A stretch of DNA of 64,000 bases from Cytobacillus firmus (lineage in GTDB: Bacteria; Bacillota; Bacilli; Bacillales; Cytobacillaceae). The DNA is taken from NCBI RefSeq assembly GCF_023715565.1, contig NZ_JAMBOJ010000001.1:62001-126000 (forward strand). The letters run 5' to 3'. Of the stretch, positions 39,320 through 47,485 are shown piece by piece. The translations under genes and the position numbers were made by a program. Within the stretch, counting starts at the first letter, position 1. Each line of letters opens with the position of its first letter. Under the pieces are notes generated by a model, which was given only the letters and a program-made list of their open reading frames with translations, made no database searches and was not told the DNA's origin.

Positions 39320-39992
39320 CTTTCTTCTGGCCCTTTCTTTCTAACTCATCAAACAGTTTTTTTCTGCCCCTTTTCATATCATCCAGCTGAGTCCCGAGCA
39401 GTGCAGCAAAGTTTTGGCTGCCTTCTTTGTTTTTCTCTGTTTGCTGTGTTCTTTTCATCACCTTTGTCACAATGTCGCTTGGACGGATAAGCTGTTCCAG
39501 TTTGTCATTATGTGCTTCGATGATCTGGCTGTACTCTTCTGAGTTGTCTATTTCTTTTAACAGCTGAATGTCTTCTCCTACCCCTACTACCAAAATGCGT
39601 TTTCCCACTTTAATCAACTGAATTGACCTGTTTGCACCTAAAGCTGTTCCTCCCAGGTTTTCAACTAATTGCGACCTGTTATATACCTTACTTTTTTTAT
39701 TGATGAACTTTAGGAGAGCATACAATAATCCAACCATGAAGCCTGTTGCTAAAATCATCTTTATAAAATCCCAAAAAGTAAGACCAATTTTGCCGCTTTC
39801 ATCTTGATGAGTCTGTCCTTCTGCTGATTTCAAATCCTTTGATTCTTTTAAATCCTGCTTTCCGCACTCAGGATTTTTTATACATTCTTTAACACTATTA
39901 TTCAATTGCTCCGCTTGGGCCTGCGTCTGCACGCCCAGCACCACAATTGAAAACAACAGCAGTAAAGAAATCACTTTCTTTACATTCCACAC
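39312..39992 (-). CDS. fliO: Flagellar export assembly protein FliO
   Basis: Bacillus FliZ/FliO family protein; FliO helps assemble the FliP ring. The 226-residue protein has an N-terminal signal segment (residues 1-28, ending QTQAQA), an extracellular charged region, one membrane segment near residues 75-95 (FIKMILATGFMVGLLYALLK) and a cytoplasmic domain with ENLGGTALGANRSIQLIKVG. A basic tail follows. It lies between cheY and fliP, matching B. subtilis fliZ. Confidence 0.92.
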   Translation of the reverse strand: MWNVKKVISLLLLFSIVVLGVQTQAQAEQLNNSVKECIKNPECGKQDLKESKDLKSAEGQTHQDESGKIGLTFWDFIKMILATGFMVGLLYALLKFINKKSKVYNRSQLVENLGGTALGANRSIQLIKVGKRILVVGVGEDIQLLKEIDNSEEYSQIIEAHNDKLEQLIRPSDIVTKVMKRTQQTEKNKEGSQNFAALLGTQLDDMKRGRKKLFDELERKGQKKDE

Positions 39993-40021
39993 TATTTTGC
40001 ACCCTCTAAATAGAATAATGA

Positions 40022-40384
40022 CTAGCCCAAAGTTTTCCCGATTGCTTCCAGTACTCTATCAGCCTGGAACGGCTTTACAATAAAATCTTTTGCTCCAGCC
40101 TGAATTGCATCAATGACCATCGCCTGCTGGCCCATTGCAGAACACATAATAACTTTTGCACCCGGATTTATTTTTTTAATTTCTTTCAGAGCTGTAATTC
40201 CATCCATTTCCGGCATGGTTATATCCATTGTGACAAGATCAGGCTGTGTTTCCTTATATTTTTCAACAGCCTGTGCACCGTCAGCTGCTTCGCCTACAAT
40301 GTCATACCCATTCTTGGATAAAATATCTTTGATCATCATTCGCATAAAAGCTGCATCGTCAACTATTAAAATTTTATGTGCCAT
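40022..40384 (-). CDS. cheY: Chemotaxis response regulator CheY
   Basis: Single-domain receiver that, when phosphorylated by CheA, binds the motor switch (FliM/FliY) and in Bacillus promotes counter-clockwise rotation. The 120-residue protein has the acidic pair at residues 9-10, phospho-acceptor Asp54 (VTMDITMPEMDG), a conserved Ser in MCSAMGQQ and Lys in FIVKPF. It sits inside the motor-switch gene group, after fliY. Confidence 0.97.
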   Translation of the reverse strand: MAHKILIVDDAAFMRMMIKDILSKNGYDIVGEAADGAQAVEKYKETQPDLVTMDITMPEMDGITALKEIKKINPGAKVIMCSAMGQQAMVIDAIQAGAKDFIVKPFQADRVLEAIGKTLG

Positions 40385-40401
40385 TCTAATAACCCCACTT
40401 T

Positions 40402-41700
40402 TTATCTTAATTTTTTTATACGGTCACTTTGGCTGATAATATCTGTAACCCTCACACCAAAGTTTTCATCTATGACAACCACTTCCCCCTGTGCAATTAA
40501 CCGGTTGTTCACCAGAATATCAACAGGTTCACCTGCCAGCTTATCCAGTTCTATAATTGAACCGGAAGACAATTCGAGAATCTCCTTTACGGAACGTTTG
40601 GTCCTTCCCAGCTCGACCGTTACCTGAAGCGGTATATCCAAAAGCATGTCCAAATTTTTTGTTTCAGTCTCCTGCATATGGTACGGTTCAAAACTCGAAA
40701 AAGCTGCGGGCTGTACATTCGGCTGCACTCCATTTGCATAAGCCCCTCCGAAATGCTGCGGTCCGGAATGCTGAGCCTGATTTTGAGCAGGCGGATAGCT
40801 TTGACGGTTTGATGCCTGACTCGTAACCGGCTGCGAATATGTCGGCTGCTCTCCGGAATAACTCGTATGAGTATAAGACTGATCTAATCCGCCTGTATGT
40901 ACTTCAGGCTTATGATCAAACGAATGCTGGCTTTCCTGATAATCGTGCTGTATTTGCGCCGCTGGCTTTTCTTCAGAGACAGCGTTATTATCCGGGAGAT
41001 CCTGACCCGGATTTAATAATTCATTTACAAGGCTTTTTCCAAATTCCAAAGGAAGCAGCTGCATTATATTCGAGTCAATCAGGCTTCCAATTTTCAAACG
41101 GAACGAAATCCTTACAAGCATGTCATCATCCGGGACTCGGTCGGCACCTTCTCCCTGAGGCAAATCAAGAATGTCGATTGCCGGCGGTGAAATATCTACC
41201 TTTTTTCCAAAGATGGTCGACATCGAAGTAGCTGCAGAACCCATCATCTGGTTCATTGCCTCCTGAACAGCGCTTAACTGAATTTCTCCCATTAGGTCAG
41301 CCGGGCTGGTTCCGTCGCCTCCAAGCATTAAGTCAGCGATAATGGCTGCATCTGATTGCTGTATTACAAGCAGGTTGCTTCCGAAAAAACCTTCCGTGTA
41401 ACTCACTTGAATTGCTACATAAGGATGCGGGAATTCATCAGCTAATTTCTTGCGCAAAACCACTGAAACAGCTGGAGTTGTGATTTCAACTTTTTGATTC
41501 AATAACGTGGACAATGCTGTTGCGGAGCTTCCAAAAGAGATATTGCCGATTTCACCCAGTGCATCCTGCTCCATATGGGATAAATAATCCTCAGTTTGAA
41601 AAAACGCCTCATTATAGCTTTCTGTTTCGTCGCTGTCATCAACTGCTCCCCTTAAAAGAGCATCAATTTCATCTTGCGAAAGCATATCATCACTCATCAT
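40402..41700 (-). CDS. fliY: Flagellar motor switch phosphatase FliY
   Basis: C-ring protein of Bacillus that also dephosphorylates CheY-P. From ATG 41700 it has 432 residues. The N-terminus MLSQDEIDALL binds CheY-P in homologues. The CheC-like domain holds two phosphatase helices (EIGNISFGSSATALS and EAMNQMMGSAATSMS). A long linker follows (about 225-330), rich in Gln, Ser, Tyr, His and Pro, and then a C-terminal FliN domain (LGRTKRSVKEILELSSGSI). The linker makes it longer than the 378-residue B. subtilis protein. Start choice between 41706, 41700 and 41697 rests on spacing from AGGGGG; the gene overlaps the fliM end. Confidence 0.94.
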   Translation of the reverse strand: MMSDDMLSQDEIDALLRGAVDDSDETESYNEAFFQTEDYLSHMEQDALGEIGNISFGSSATALSTLLNQKVEITTPAVSVVLRKKLADEFPHPYVAIQVSYTEGFFGSNLLVIQQSDAAIIADLMLGGDGTSPADLMGEIQLSAVQEAMNQMMGSAATSMSTIFGKKVDISPPAIDILDLPQGEGADRVPDDDMLVRISFRLKIGSLIDSNIMQLLPLEFGKSLVNELLNPGQDLPDNNAVSEEKPAAQIQHDYQESQHSFDHKPEVHTGGLDQSYTHTSYSGEQPTYSQPVTSQASNRQSYPPAQNQAQHSGPQHFGGAYANGVQPNVQPAAFSSFEPYHMQETETKNLDMLLDIPLQVTVELGRTKRSVKEILELSSGSIIELDKLAGEPVDILVNNRLIAQGEVVVIDENFGVRVTDIISQSDRIKKLR

Positions 41701-42688
41701 CCTCATCTCCCCCTTTCACAGTGTCTAAAATTTGCACAGCCATTTTTTTGTTCAACTTTCCTGGCTGTCCGATGAATTTTGGGATATTGCCGACTTTTAT
41801 AGTAAGTGACTTGTCAATCCCCTGGTTCAACTCTATGACATCTCCAATATCGAGTGTTAAGAAATCCTGAATGGCTATATCAGAACTGCCGAGTTCACAT
41901 ATAAGCGGAACTTCCGCTTTGTGAATGTTTCGTTCAAGCCGGGCAATGACTTCCGGCTCCCTTTCCTTTTTATCAGTCTGCATCCAATAATGTACAGACA
42001 GCTTCGGGATAATGGGCTCAAGAACGACATGCGGTATACATATATTAATCATTCCGCTCGTTTCCCCAATTATCGTATTTAGTGAGATTACAACAACTGT
42101 TTCATTTGGAGAGACCATTTGCAGAAATTGCGGATTTACCTCAAAATCAGACAATATCGGATCAATATCAGCGATTGTACTCCAGGCTTCCCTTAGGTTT
42201 TCAAAGGCCCTTTCAAATGTTGCTGACATGATATTTGTTTCAATTTCTGTTAAATTATCAATTTTATTAATACTTGTTCCTCTGCCGCCCATAAGCCTGT
42301 CCATCATGGCATAGGCGACGTTTGGGTTCACTTCCATAAGAATCCTGCCATCCAGAGGGGGCACTTCAATGACATTCAATATGGTCATTTTCGGGATAGA
42401 CCGGATAAATTCTTCATATGGTATCTGGTCCGCAGAAGCAACCGAAATCTGAACATATGTCCTCAGCTGGGCAGAAAAAAAGGTAGTTAAAAGCCGGGCA
42501 AAATTCTCATGAATTCTTGTTAAGCTTCGTATTTGATCTTTAGAAAATCTTAATGCTCTCTTAAAATCATAAACTTTTATTTTTTTCTCCGTTTGTTCCT
42601 TTTTCAGCTCATCTGCATCCATTTCTCCGGTAGAGAGAGCCGAAAGCAGGGCATCAATCTCGCTCTGCGATAAGACTTCACCTGACAT
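41690..42688 (-). CDS. fliM: Flagellar motor switch protein FliM
   Basis: C-ring protein that receives CheY-P and joins FliG to FliY. The 332-residue protein has the N-terminal CheY-binding peptide LSQSEIDALLSAL, the middle CheC-like domain with LDGRILMEVNPNVAYAMMDR followed by LMGGRG, and a C-terminal SpoA/FliN-like domain (LGSSDIAIQDFLTLDIGDVI). The tail ends in acidic residues GGDEDDE. It overlaps fliY by 11 bases. Confidence 0.96.
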   Translation of the reverse strand: MSGEVLSQSEIDALLSALSTGEMDADELKKEQTEKKIKVYDFKRALRFSKDQIRSLTRIHENFARLLTTFFSAQLRTYVQISVASADQIPYEEFIRSIPKMTILNVIEVPPLDGRILMEVNPNVAYAMMDRLMGGRGTSINKIDNLTEIETNIMSATFERAFENLREAWSTIADIDPILSDFEVNPQFLQMVSPNETVVVISLNTIIGETSGMINICIPHVVLEPIIPKLSVHYWMQTDKKEREPEVIARLERNIHKAEVPLICELGSSDIAIQDFLTLDIGDVIELNQGIDKSLTIKVGNIPKFIGQPGKLNKKMAVQILDTVKGGDEDDE

Positions 42689-42728
42689 GAATCCTCACCT
42701 CCATTTATTGCAGTTATTTAATTGGTTT

Positions 42729-43145
42729 TCACTGGAGGAGAGATTCAGTTATGTACACCTGAACGATCTTTCCTTCTTGCATTAAACCGTTTATCTTGGT
42801 TTTCAAATCTTCCTGCAGCTTGATTTGGCCATCTTTCCCCTGTATATCCTCTGCTTTCATTTCGGACAATTCCTGAATGATGAGGTTTTTAACCTGAAAA
42901 TCTCTTTTTTGCAGTTCCTCTTTTGCTTTTTTGTTTTCAGTCTGGATTTTAAAGGAAATCCTGATATAATCATCACTCGCTAAATTGGCTGTAACTTGCG
43001 GAATATCCACAGAGAACTCCAGCACTTCATCAATGGTTGGCTCTTTTGTCTCATTATCACCCGAAAACTTCGTTATAAGCACCAGGGCAATAGCTCCTAT
43101 AAGCGTTATTGCTACAAGCATCATTAACAGCTTATTGTTCTTCAT
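42729..43145 (-). CDS. fliL: Flagellar basal body-associated protein FliL
   Basis: Single-pass membrane protein near the stator and basal body that supports torque. The 138-residue protein has one N-terminal membrane helix (about 5-25), then a periplasmic-type domain containing [20 protein letters not shown] and [11 protein letters not shown]-like C-terminal strands ([13 protein letters not shown]). I chose ATG 43145, eight bases after GGAGGG; an ATG six bases upstream is too close. The gene overlaps the end of the SwrD-like gene. Confidence 0.92.
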   Translation of the reverse strand: MKNNKLLMMLVAITLIGAIALVLITKFSGDNETKEPTIDEVLEFSVDIPQVTANLASDDYIRISFKIQTENKKAKEELQKRDFQVKNLIIQELSEMKAEDIQGKDGQIKLQEDLKTKINGLMQEGKIVQVYITESLLQ

Positions 43146-43356
43146 TTTCATTTCCCTCCGCCAGCTGCTGCACCAGTAGATTAACAGATTGATAGAATTT
43201 TAAAATCAATTGCATGACTAGATCTTCAGATTCCTTTACAACATACTTCTTCCCATTCGTGAGCGTAATTGTCGTATCTGGAAAAGACTCTACTGTTTCT
43301 ATGTACAAAGCATTCAATACAAAAGTTTTGCCGTTCAATCGAGATACTTTAATCAA
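43132..43356 (-). CDS. swrD: FlbD/SwrD family protein
   Basis: Small protein of the FlbD family; in B. subtilis SwrD (YlzI) raises flagellar motor power and is needed for swarming. The 74-residue sequence has [20 protein letters not shown], the [20 protein letters not shown] core and a charged tail. Translation would start at a TTG at 43356 without a good Shine-Dalgarno sequence. A stable hairpin lies just upstream at 43366-43394. It overlaps fliL by 14 bases, so coupling is likely. Confidence 0.9.
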   Translation of the reverse strand: MIKVSRLNGKTFVLNALYIETVESFPDTTITLTNGKKYVVKESEDLVMQLILKFYQSVNLLVQQLAEGNENEEQ

Positions 43357-43365
43357 TGTTTTTTC

Positions 43366-43394
43366 AGGGCTAAAGATCCTGTGCCTTCAGCCCT
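43366..43394 (-). promoter_or_regulatory. Intercistronic hairpin between flgE and swrD
   Basis: AGGGCTGAAG pairs with CTTTAGCCCT (one G-U pair) around a 9-base loop, 10 bases before the swrD TTG start. No T-tract follows, so it is not a standard terminator. It may stabilise the upstream mRNA or limit swrD translation. Confidence 0.55.
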
Positions 43395-43408
43395 GACCCT
43401 CCTTTAGA

Positions 43409-44215
43409 TTAACGTTTTAAATTAACAAGCTCCTGCAGGATTTCATCAGATGTTGTAATAATCCGGGTATTTGCCTGGAAACCGCGCTGAGCTGTAATCA
43501 TTTCTGTGAATTCTTCTGATAGGTCTACGTTGGACATTTCCAGGGTGCCTGAAATCAGCACTCCAGCACCGTCTTCACCAGGGGTTAATGGGACAGGATC
43601 ACCTGAGTTTACTGTATCCTTATAGAGATTGTCTCCAATTTTTTCAAGTCCGCCATTATTATTAAAGCGTGCTATTCCAATTGGTCCAGCAGTCTTCAGT
43701 GTATCGTCCCCGTCTATTAAGAAGTTTATAGTTCCATCATTCGATATACTTAAGCTCTTAATAACGGTCGCGTTCCCTCCATTTAATTGGATAGATGAAC
43801 CATCAGCTCCTTTTACTTTATCCCCTGATGCTGTAACTAAGTTTGCATCATTATCCAGATATAAATTTCCAGCGCGGGTGTAGTAGGTGTTATTCCCTCG
43901 CTGAACCATTAAATAGCCATCACCTTGAATTCCTATATCCAATACTCGTCCAGTAGTCTGTAAACTACCCTGTGTATCAATTGTATCTATTGAAGATAAT
44001 TGGGAACCAAGGCCAACCTGCTTAGGGTTAATACCACCTGAATTATCACCACTGCCCGTTGCACCTGAAATTGTCTGACTCACCATATCTTTAAAATTAA
44101 CCCGACCTTTTTTATAACCAAAAGTATTAACATTTGCAATATTATTCCCAATAACATCCAGCTTTGTCTGAAAGTTTTTCATTCCGCTTATTCCTGAATA
44201 CATTGAACGTAACAT
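43409..44215 (-). CDS. flgE: Flagellar hook protein FlgE (FlgG-like)
   Basis: Short hook-basal body rod family protein; the B. subtilis homologue in this operon position is the hook protein FlgE. The 268-residue sequence has the N-terminal MLRSMYSGISGMKNFQTKLD and NNIANVNTFGYKK, a central IQGDGYLMVQRGNNTYYTRA stretch, and the C-terminal helix VDLSEEFTEMITAQRGFQAN. Both ends form the coiled-coil polymerisation core. It is co-operonic with flgD, the hook cap, and fliK, the hook-length ruler. It could also be named FlgG from sequence alone. Confidence 0.93.
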   Translation of the reverse strand: MLRSMYSGISGMKNFQTKLDVIGNNIANVNTFGYKKGRVNFKDMVSQTISGATGSGDNSGGINPKQVGLGSQLSSIDTIDTQGSLQTTGRVLDIGIQGDGYLMVQRGNNTYYTRAGNLYLDNDANLVTASGDKVKGADGSSIQLNGGNATVIKSLSISNDGTINFLIDGDDTLKTAGPIGIARFNNNGGLEKIGDNLYKDTVNSGDPVPLTPGEDGAGVLISGTLEMSNVDLSEEFTEMITAQRGFQANTRIITTSDEILQELVNLKR

Positions 44216-44283
44216 TAGTTGTTGCTCCTCTCTTTATGCTGCTTCTGTCAGTCCGCAGCTTAAGCTTCCTTATACGGTCCAGC

Positions 44284-44676
44284 CTAGTAATTATCCAGTA
44301 TTATGGTTCCATTGATATTTGTGAATATTTGGGTTTGAGCTTCTTTACGATCCATCGCCGTAATCACTGTATTATTCTTTGCACTAACTATAAGTGCTGC
44401 TTCTTCGAGCAATACCAGGGATTCTTTAACACCCATTTGCTTGGCTTCCTGTACTTTCTCTTCAATTTTCCCCCATCGCTCTGCACTAATATCTATACCT
44501 CTCTGTTGGAGTCTCTGTTTCGCATGCTTACTGACTATTAATTGGGAATCGGTTCGCAAGGCTGTCTGGATGTGGGCAGAGAATGTACTTTTTGATTGCT
44601 TTGAAGTTTGAACGGCATTCCCATTTGGTTTAATTACCGGCTGGGTGTGGATCGGATGAAAAATAAGTTTATCCAC
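44284..44676 (-). CDS. TIGR02530-type flagellar operon protein
   Basis: Conserved flagellar-operon protein of 130 residues that I assign to the TIGR02530 group; its function is unknown. The recognisable part is LIVSKHAKQRLQQRGIDIS followed by a helical stretch and the C-terminal strands VVSAKN-like ALIVSAKNNTVITAMDRKEA. The N-terminal 45 residues are polar and probably flexible. No membrane segment is present. It sits between flgD and flgE, where B. subtilis 168 has no gene, which suggests a role in hook assembly. Confidence 0.8.
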   Translation of the reverse strand: MDKLIFHPIHTQPVIKPNGNAVQTSKQSKSTFSAHIQTALRTDSQLIVSKHAKQRLQQRGIDISAERWGKIEEKVQEAKQMGVKESLVLLEEAALIVSAKNNTVITAMDRKEAQTQIFTNINGTIILDNY

Positions 44677-44690
44677 CCACTCACTTCCTT

Positions 44691-45143
44691 TTATTCATTT
44701 AGTTGAGAAATATTTGCCGGTTCAAGCTCCGTTCCATCATCCAAAATAAATATTGCAGTATTATGCTTATACTGGATGGAGACTACTCTTCCAGTTCCTT
44801 CTTCTATAATGGGAGACTGGTTTGGTTCACTTGATTCGGTTAATTTATGCCAGGTTACATTTTTTCCTAAAAAATTGTTATAGGTCATCAGCTGGTTCTG
44901 CTCCTGAAAAACCAATAACTTCTCCATCGTCTTATTCATATTGGTCATCTGCTCCAAAGACGAAAAGGTTGCCATTTGCGCAATGAAGTCCTTGTCCTCC
45001 ATTGGATTCATGGGATCCTGGTTTTGCAGCTGTGTCATTAGAATCTTCAGGAAATCATCTTTCCCTAATATATCTGAGCCTGTTTTTCGGGTTTGGCTTT
45101 GATAGTTTGATAGCATTAAAGAAGAATCTATTTTGTTTGCCAA
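44691..45143 (-). CDS. flgD: Flagellar hook capping protein FlgD
   Basis: Scaffold cap for hook polymerisation. The 150-residue protein has the family N-terminus [20 protein letters not shown] (here preceded by SDI) and [20 protein letters not shown]. The C-terminal part is short, as in B. subtilis FlgD (YlxG), and lacks the full FlgD Ig-like and Tudor region of enterobacteria. It lies between fliK and the TIGR02530-type gene. Confidence 0.94.
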   Translation of the reverse strand: MANKIDSSLMLSNYQSQTRKTGSDILGKDDFLKILMTQLQNQDPMNPMEDKDFIAQMATFSSLEQMTNMNKTMEKLLVFQEQNQLMTYNNFLGKNVTWHKLTESSEPNQSPIIEEGTGRVVSIQYKHNTAIFILDDGTELEPANISQLNE

Positions 45144-45155
45144 TTACTATCACTC

Positions 45156-46391
45156 CTATGCTTCTGTATTAAGAAGCGCTTCTTCAAAAGAGCTGTTAAT
45201 TTCTCTTTCAGTCTGCGGATTTTGCTCATCCTTGTTCTGCTGCTGCCTCTGTTCCTGCTGCTGGGGATCTTTGTTAAATGATCGTTCCTGCTGCGTCATT
45301 TGCTGAGAGATTTCTATTCTCTCAATCTGGATATTTTGTGAACTGAAGGCCTGCTTCAATCCGTTAATATGTGAATCCAGAACTTCTTTAGCTGCTCCAG
45401 AGGAAGTCATTATCCTCGCAATCATCGCCGAGTCCTTTTGAATAAGCTCTATCCTCAGAGCACCAAGATGGTCAGGGTTCAGCTTGATAAATAGCTTTTG
45501 TGTCCCTCCCATTTTGAGAAAACTGCTCCTTGATAATATGTTTTCAAATTGCTGCATAAGCTGGTCTGCACTTACCGTCTTTCCCTGAGGACTCAGGAGA
45601 GCCATCTGTTCAAGTTTTGAAAAGGATTGAACGTGAATAAATCCCTGTAACCCTGTTTCTGCTGTGTGTACGATTTTAGCAGCAGTCTGACCCGCAGGTT
45701 CATTAGCAGCATTATTTAGTTGTTTTATAGAGTTTAATTCGTTTACGAGCGGGGTAAAAGTCTTCTGTAAAATACCCTCTCTATTGTTTATCAGACTCTC
45801 AATTTTCAATTGAACATCCTTCAAGAAATCTTTCACGCTTAGTTTACTGGTGTGAAAATCTTGTTTCGCAGAAAGCAATTCATACAATTTCAGAGCTTTT
45901 AATGCCCCACTAAGATCTTTGTCCTGCAAGTTAATGTTTGTCTTTTGATTTGTTAAAGAAAAAATTAGCAAACTGATTTTATTTTCTGCATCTATATCTT
46001 CATCAGGATATACACCTTTAAGCTTTACGTCCGGCATAACCTGTTCAATAAAATCCTCAAGCATCTGCACTATTTCTTCCTGTGAAAGATCCAGTTGTTC
46101 CGAAACGATCTCAAAGATGTCAGTTTCTTTTTGAAAAGAAATTCTCTCCAGCAGCTCGCTTCCATTTTCTAATTCGGTAATCTCACTTACTTTAAGAAAT
46201 TCATTTATTTCCTTTAACTGTTCGACCTTATTCTTATCTGCAGCTGTAGTTAAGGTTTCCTCTAGCGGTTTGGCCATTCCGATTAAAGTGGAGAAAAGAT
46301 TTCCAAAGCCATTGCTGCCTGTATCTTGCAGAGATAATTTATCTTCGGATGAATATTGTGCCTGAATGAATCCTAATCCTCCGATTTGCAC
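45156..46391 (-). CDS. fliK: Flagellar hook-length control protein FliK
   Basis: Secreted ruler that ends hook growth by triggering the FlhB switch. The 411-residue protein has a poorly conserved, helical N-terminal part with Glu/Lys/Leu-rich segments. The conserved C-terminal domain is around residues 300-375, with KLFIKLNPDHLGALRIELIQ and ARIMTSSGAAKEVLDSHING. A Gln-rich tail (QQQEQRQQQNKDEQ) follows. It lies between ylxF and flgD. Confidence 0.93.
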   Translation of the reverse strand: MQIGGLGFIQAQYSSEDKLSLQDTGSNGFGNLFSTLIGMAKPLEETLTTAADKNKVEQLKEINEFLKVSEITELENGSELLERISFQKETDIFEIVSEQLDLSQEEIVQMLEDFIEQVMPDVKLKGVYPDEDIDAENKISLLIFSLTNQKTNINLQDKDLSGALKALKLYELLSAKQDFHTSKLSVKDFLKDVQLKIESLINNREGILQKTFTPLVNELNSIKQLNNAANEPAGQTAAKIVHTAETGLQGFIHVQSFSKLEQMALLSPQGKTVSADQLMQQFENILSRSSFLKMGGTQKLFIKLNPDHLGALRIELIQKDSAMIARIMTSSGAAKEVLDSHINGLKQAFSSQNIQIERIEISQQMTQQERSFNKDPQQQEQRQQQNKDEQNPQTEREINSSFEEALLNTEA

Positions 46392-46418
46392 CTATTTCAC
46401 CTCCCTTCAAGACTTCTC

Positions 46419-47030
46419 TTAATTATCAGATCCGCTTTCTGCTTTTGCAGCAGTCAGGAGTGCCGTATAACGTGCAGCATCTTTCGGATTCATCTTTTCC
46501 ATGATGCCAGCAAGCGTATCGGAATTAACATTGGCTAGGATTTTTACCGCTTCTTCATCCTTCATCTCAGTTAAAATGGGTGCTGCTTTTTTAGCAGAAA
46601 TGTTTTCATAAGTCTTTACGATATCTTTAAAGGCCCGCTTGTTCTCTTCCTTTATAGCCGTAAGCTCACTAATTTCTTCCTCCAGCCTTTGCTTTTCGAG
46701 CCCTGCTCTTTCTATTTCCAGCTCTTTGCTGTCAAGCTCGCTTTCCAGCTGAGATATTCTTGCTTCCCGATCTTTAACTTCTGCCTGCATTCCGATGACC
46801 TTCTCTTCCATAACTTCCTGTGAACGGGAATTCTTATCATCAAAAATTGAAGCTATAAATGGCATTTCCCGGCTATATTTTTTGGCTGTTTCAAAAATAT
46901 TGTTTCCTGATAGCGTGAAAACCAGCAGGGCTACAGTTATTCCGAACAGGATCGGAATTAAAAAAGCAAAGAGAAACCATTGAAACCGGCTAGTTTTGCG
47001 TGTCTCTTGTTCTTCTGGTATTTTTTCCAT
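46419..47030 (-). CDS. ylxF: YlxF / MotE-like flagellar operon protein
   Basis: Membrane protein of the flaA locus, resembling the MotE chaperone family and carrying an MgtE N-domain-like C-terminus. The 203-residue protein has a short basic N-terminus, one membrane helix (about residues 19-43), a long coiled coil (about 75-140) rich in Glu, Lys and Arg, and a C-terminal helical domain. That domain contains ILTEMKDEEAVKILANVNSD and MEKMNPKDAARYTALL. It lies between fliJ and fliK. Its precise role is not settled. Confidence 0.88.
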   Translation of the reverse strand: MEKIPEEQETRKTSRFQWFLFAFLIPILFGITVALLVFTLSGNNIFETAKKYSREMPFIASIFDDKNSRSQEVMEEKVIGMQAEVKDREARISQLESELDSKELEIERAGLEKQRLEEEISELTAIKEENKRAFKDIVKTYENISAKKAAPILTEMKDEEAVKILANVNSDTLAGIMEKMNPKDAARYTALLTAAKAESGSDN

Positions 47031-47038
47031 TTAACCAC

Positions 47039-47482
47039 CTAATTTCCCCGATTCATATACAGCTGAATTGAGATATCATCCATTTGCCTTCCTTCTGCGT
47101 GCTTCATGCTTTCTAAAAATCCTGCTAAATCTTTTTCCTGCATTTTTTCAAATTTCTTTACTTCAATGTTTTTTTCCATAAGTTTTTCCTGCTGGAAATT
47201 CATTTGGCTTCTTGCATTTACCACCATCTTTTGATAATGGTCAATTGTTTTCTCAAGACTGCTCACAAAGTGCTGGTAATGCCTGATTTCTTGAACCGGT
47301 AGTCCTTCAGCCAATCTTGATAGCTGATATTCTTCCAGATCTTCTTTCTTTTTCAGCAGATCGTATAGTTTCTTTGCAGTTTCTTCAAATCGTTTTAAAG
47401 CCTGATTATATACATCAAATGCCTGATCTTTTTCTCTTTCTTTAATCGTCAGGATTTTATTGAATTTAAATTGGTAGTGCAT
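47039..47482 (-). CDS. fliJ: Flagellar export protein FliJ
   Basis: Soluble stalk protein of the export ATPase complex that links FliI to FlhA. The 147-residue sequence is almost entirely coiled coil, starting YQFKFNKILTIKEREKDQAF and continuing with heptad-rich KRFEETAKKLYDLLKKKEDL. It has no membrane segment. It lies three bases after fliI, in the conserved fliF-G-H-I-J order. Confidence 0.94.
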   Translation of the reverse strand: MHYQFKFNKILTIKEREKDQAFDVYNQALKRFEETAKKLYDLLKKKEDLEEYQLSRLAEGLPVQEIRHYQHFVSSLEKTIDHYQKMVVNARSQMNFQQEKLMEKNIEVKKFEKMQEKDLAGFLESMKHAEGRQMDDISIQLYMNRGN

Positions 47483-47485
47483 TTT

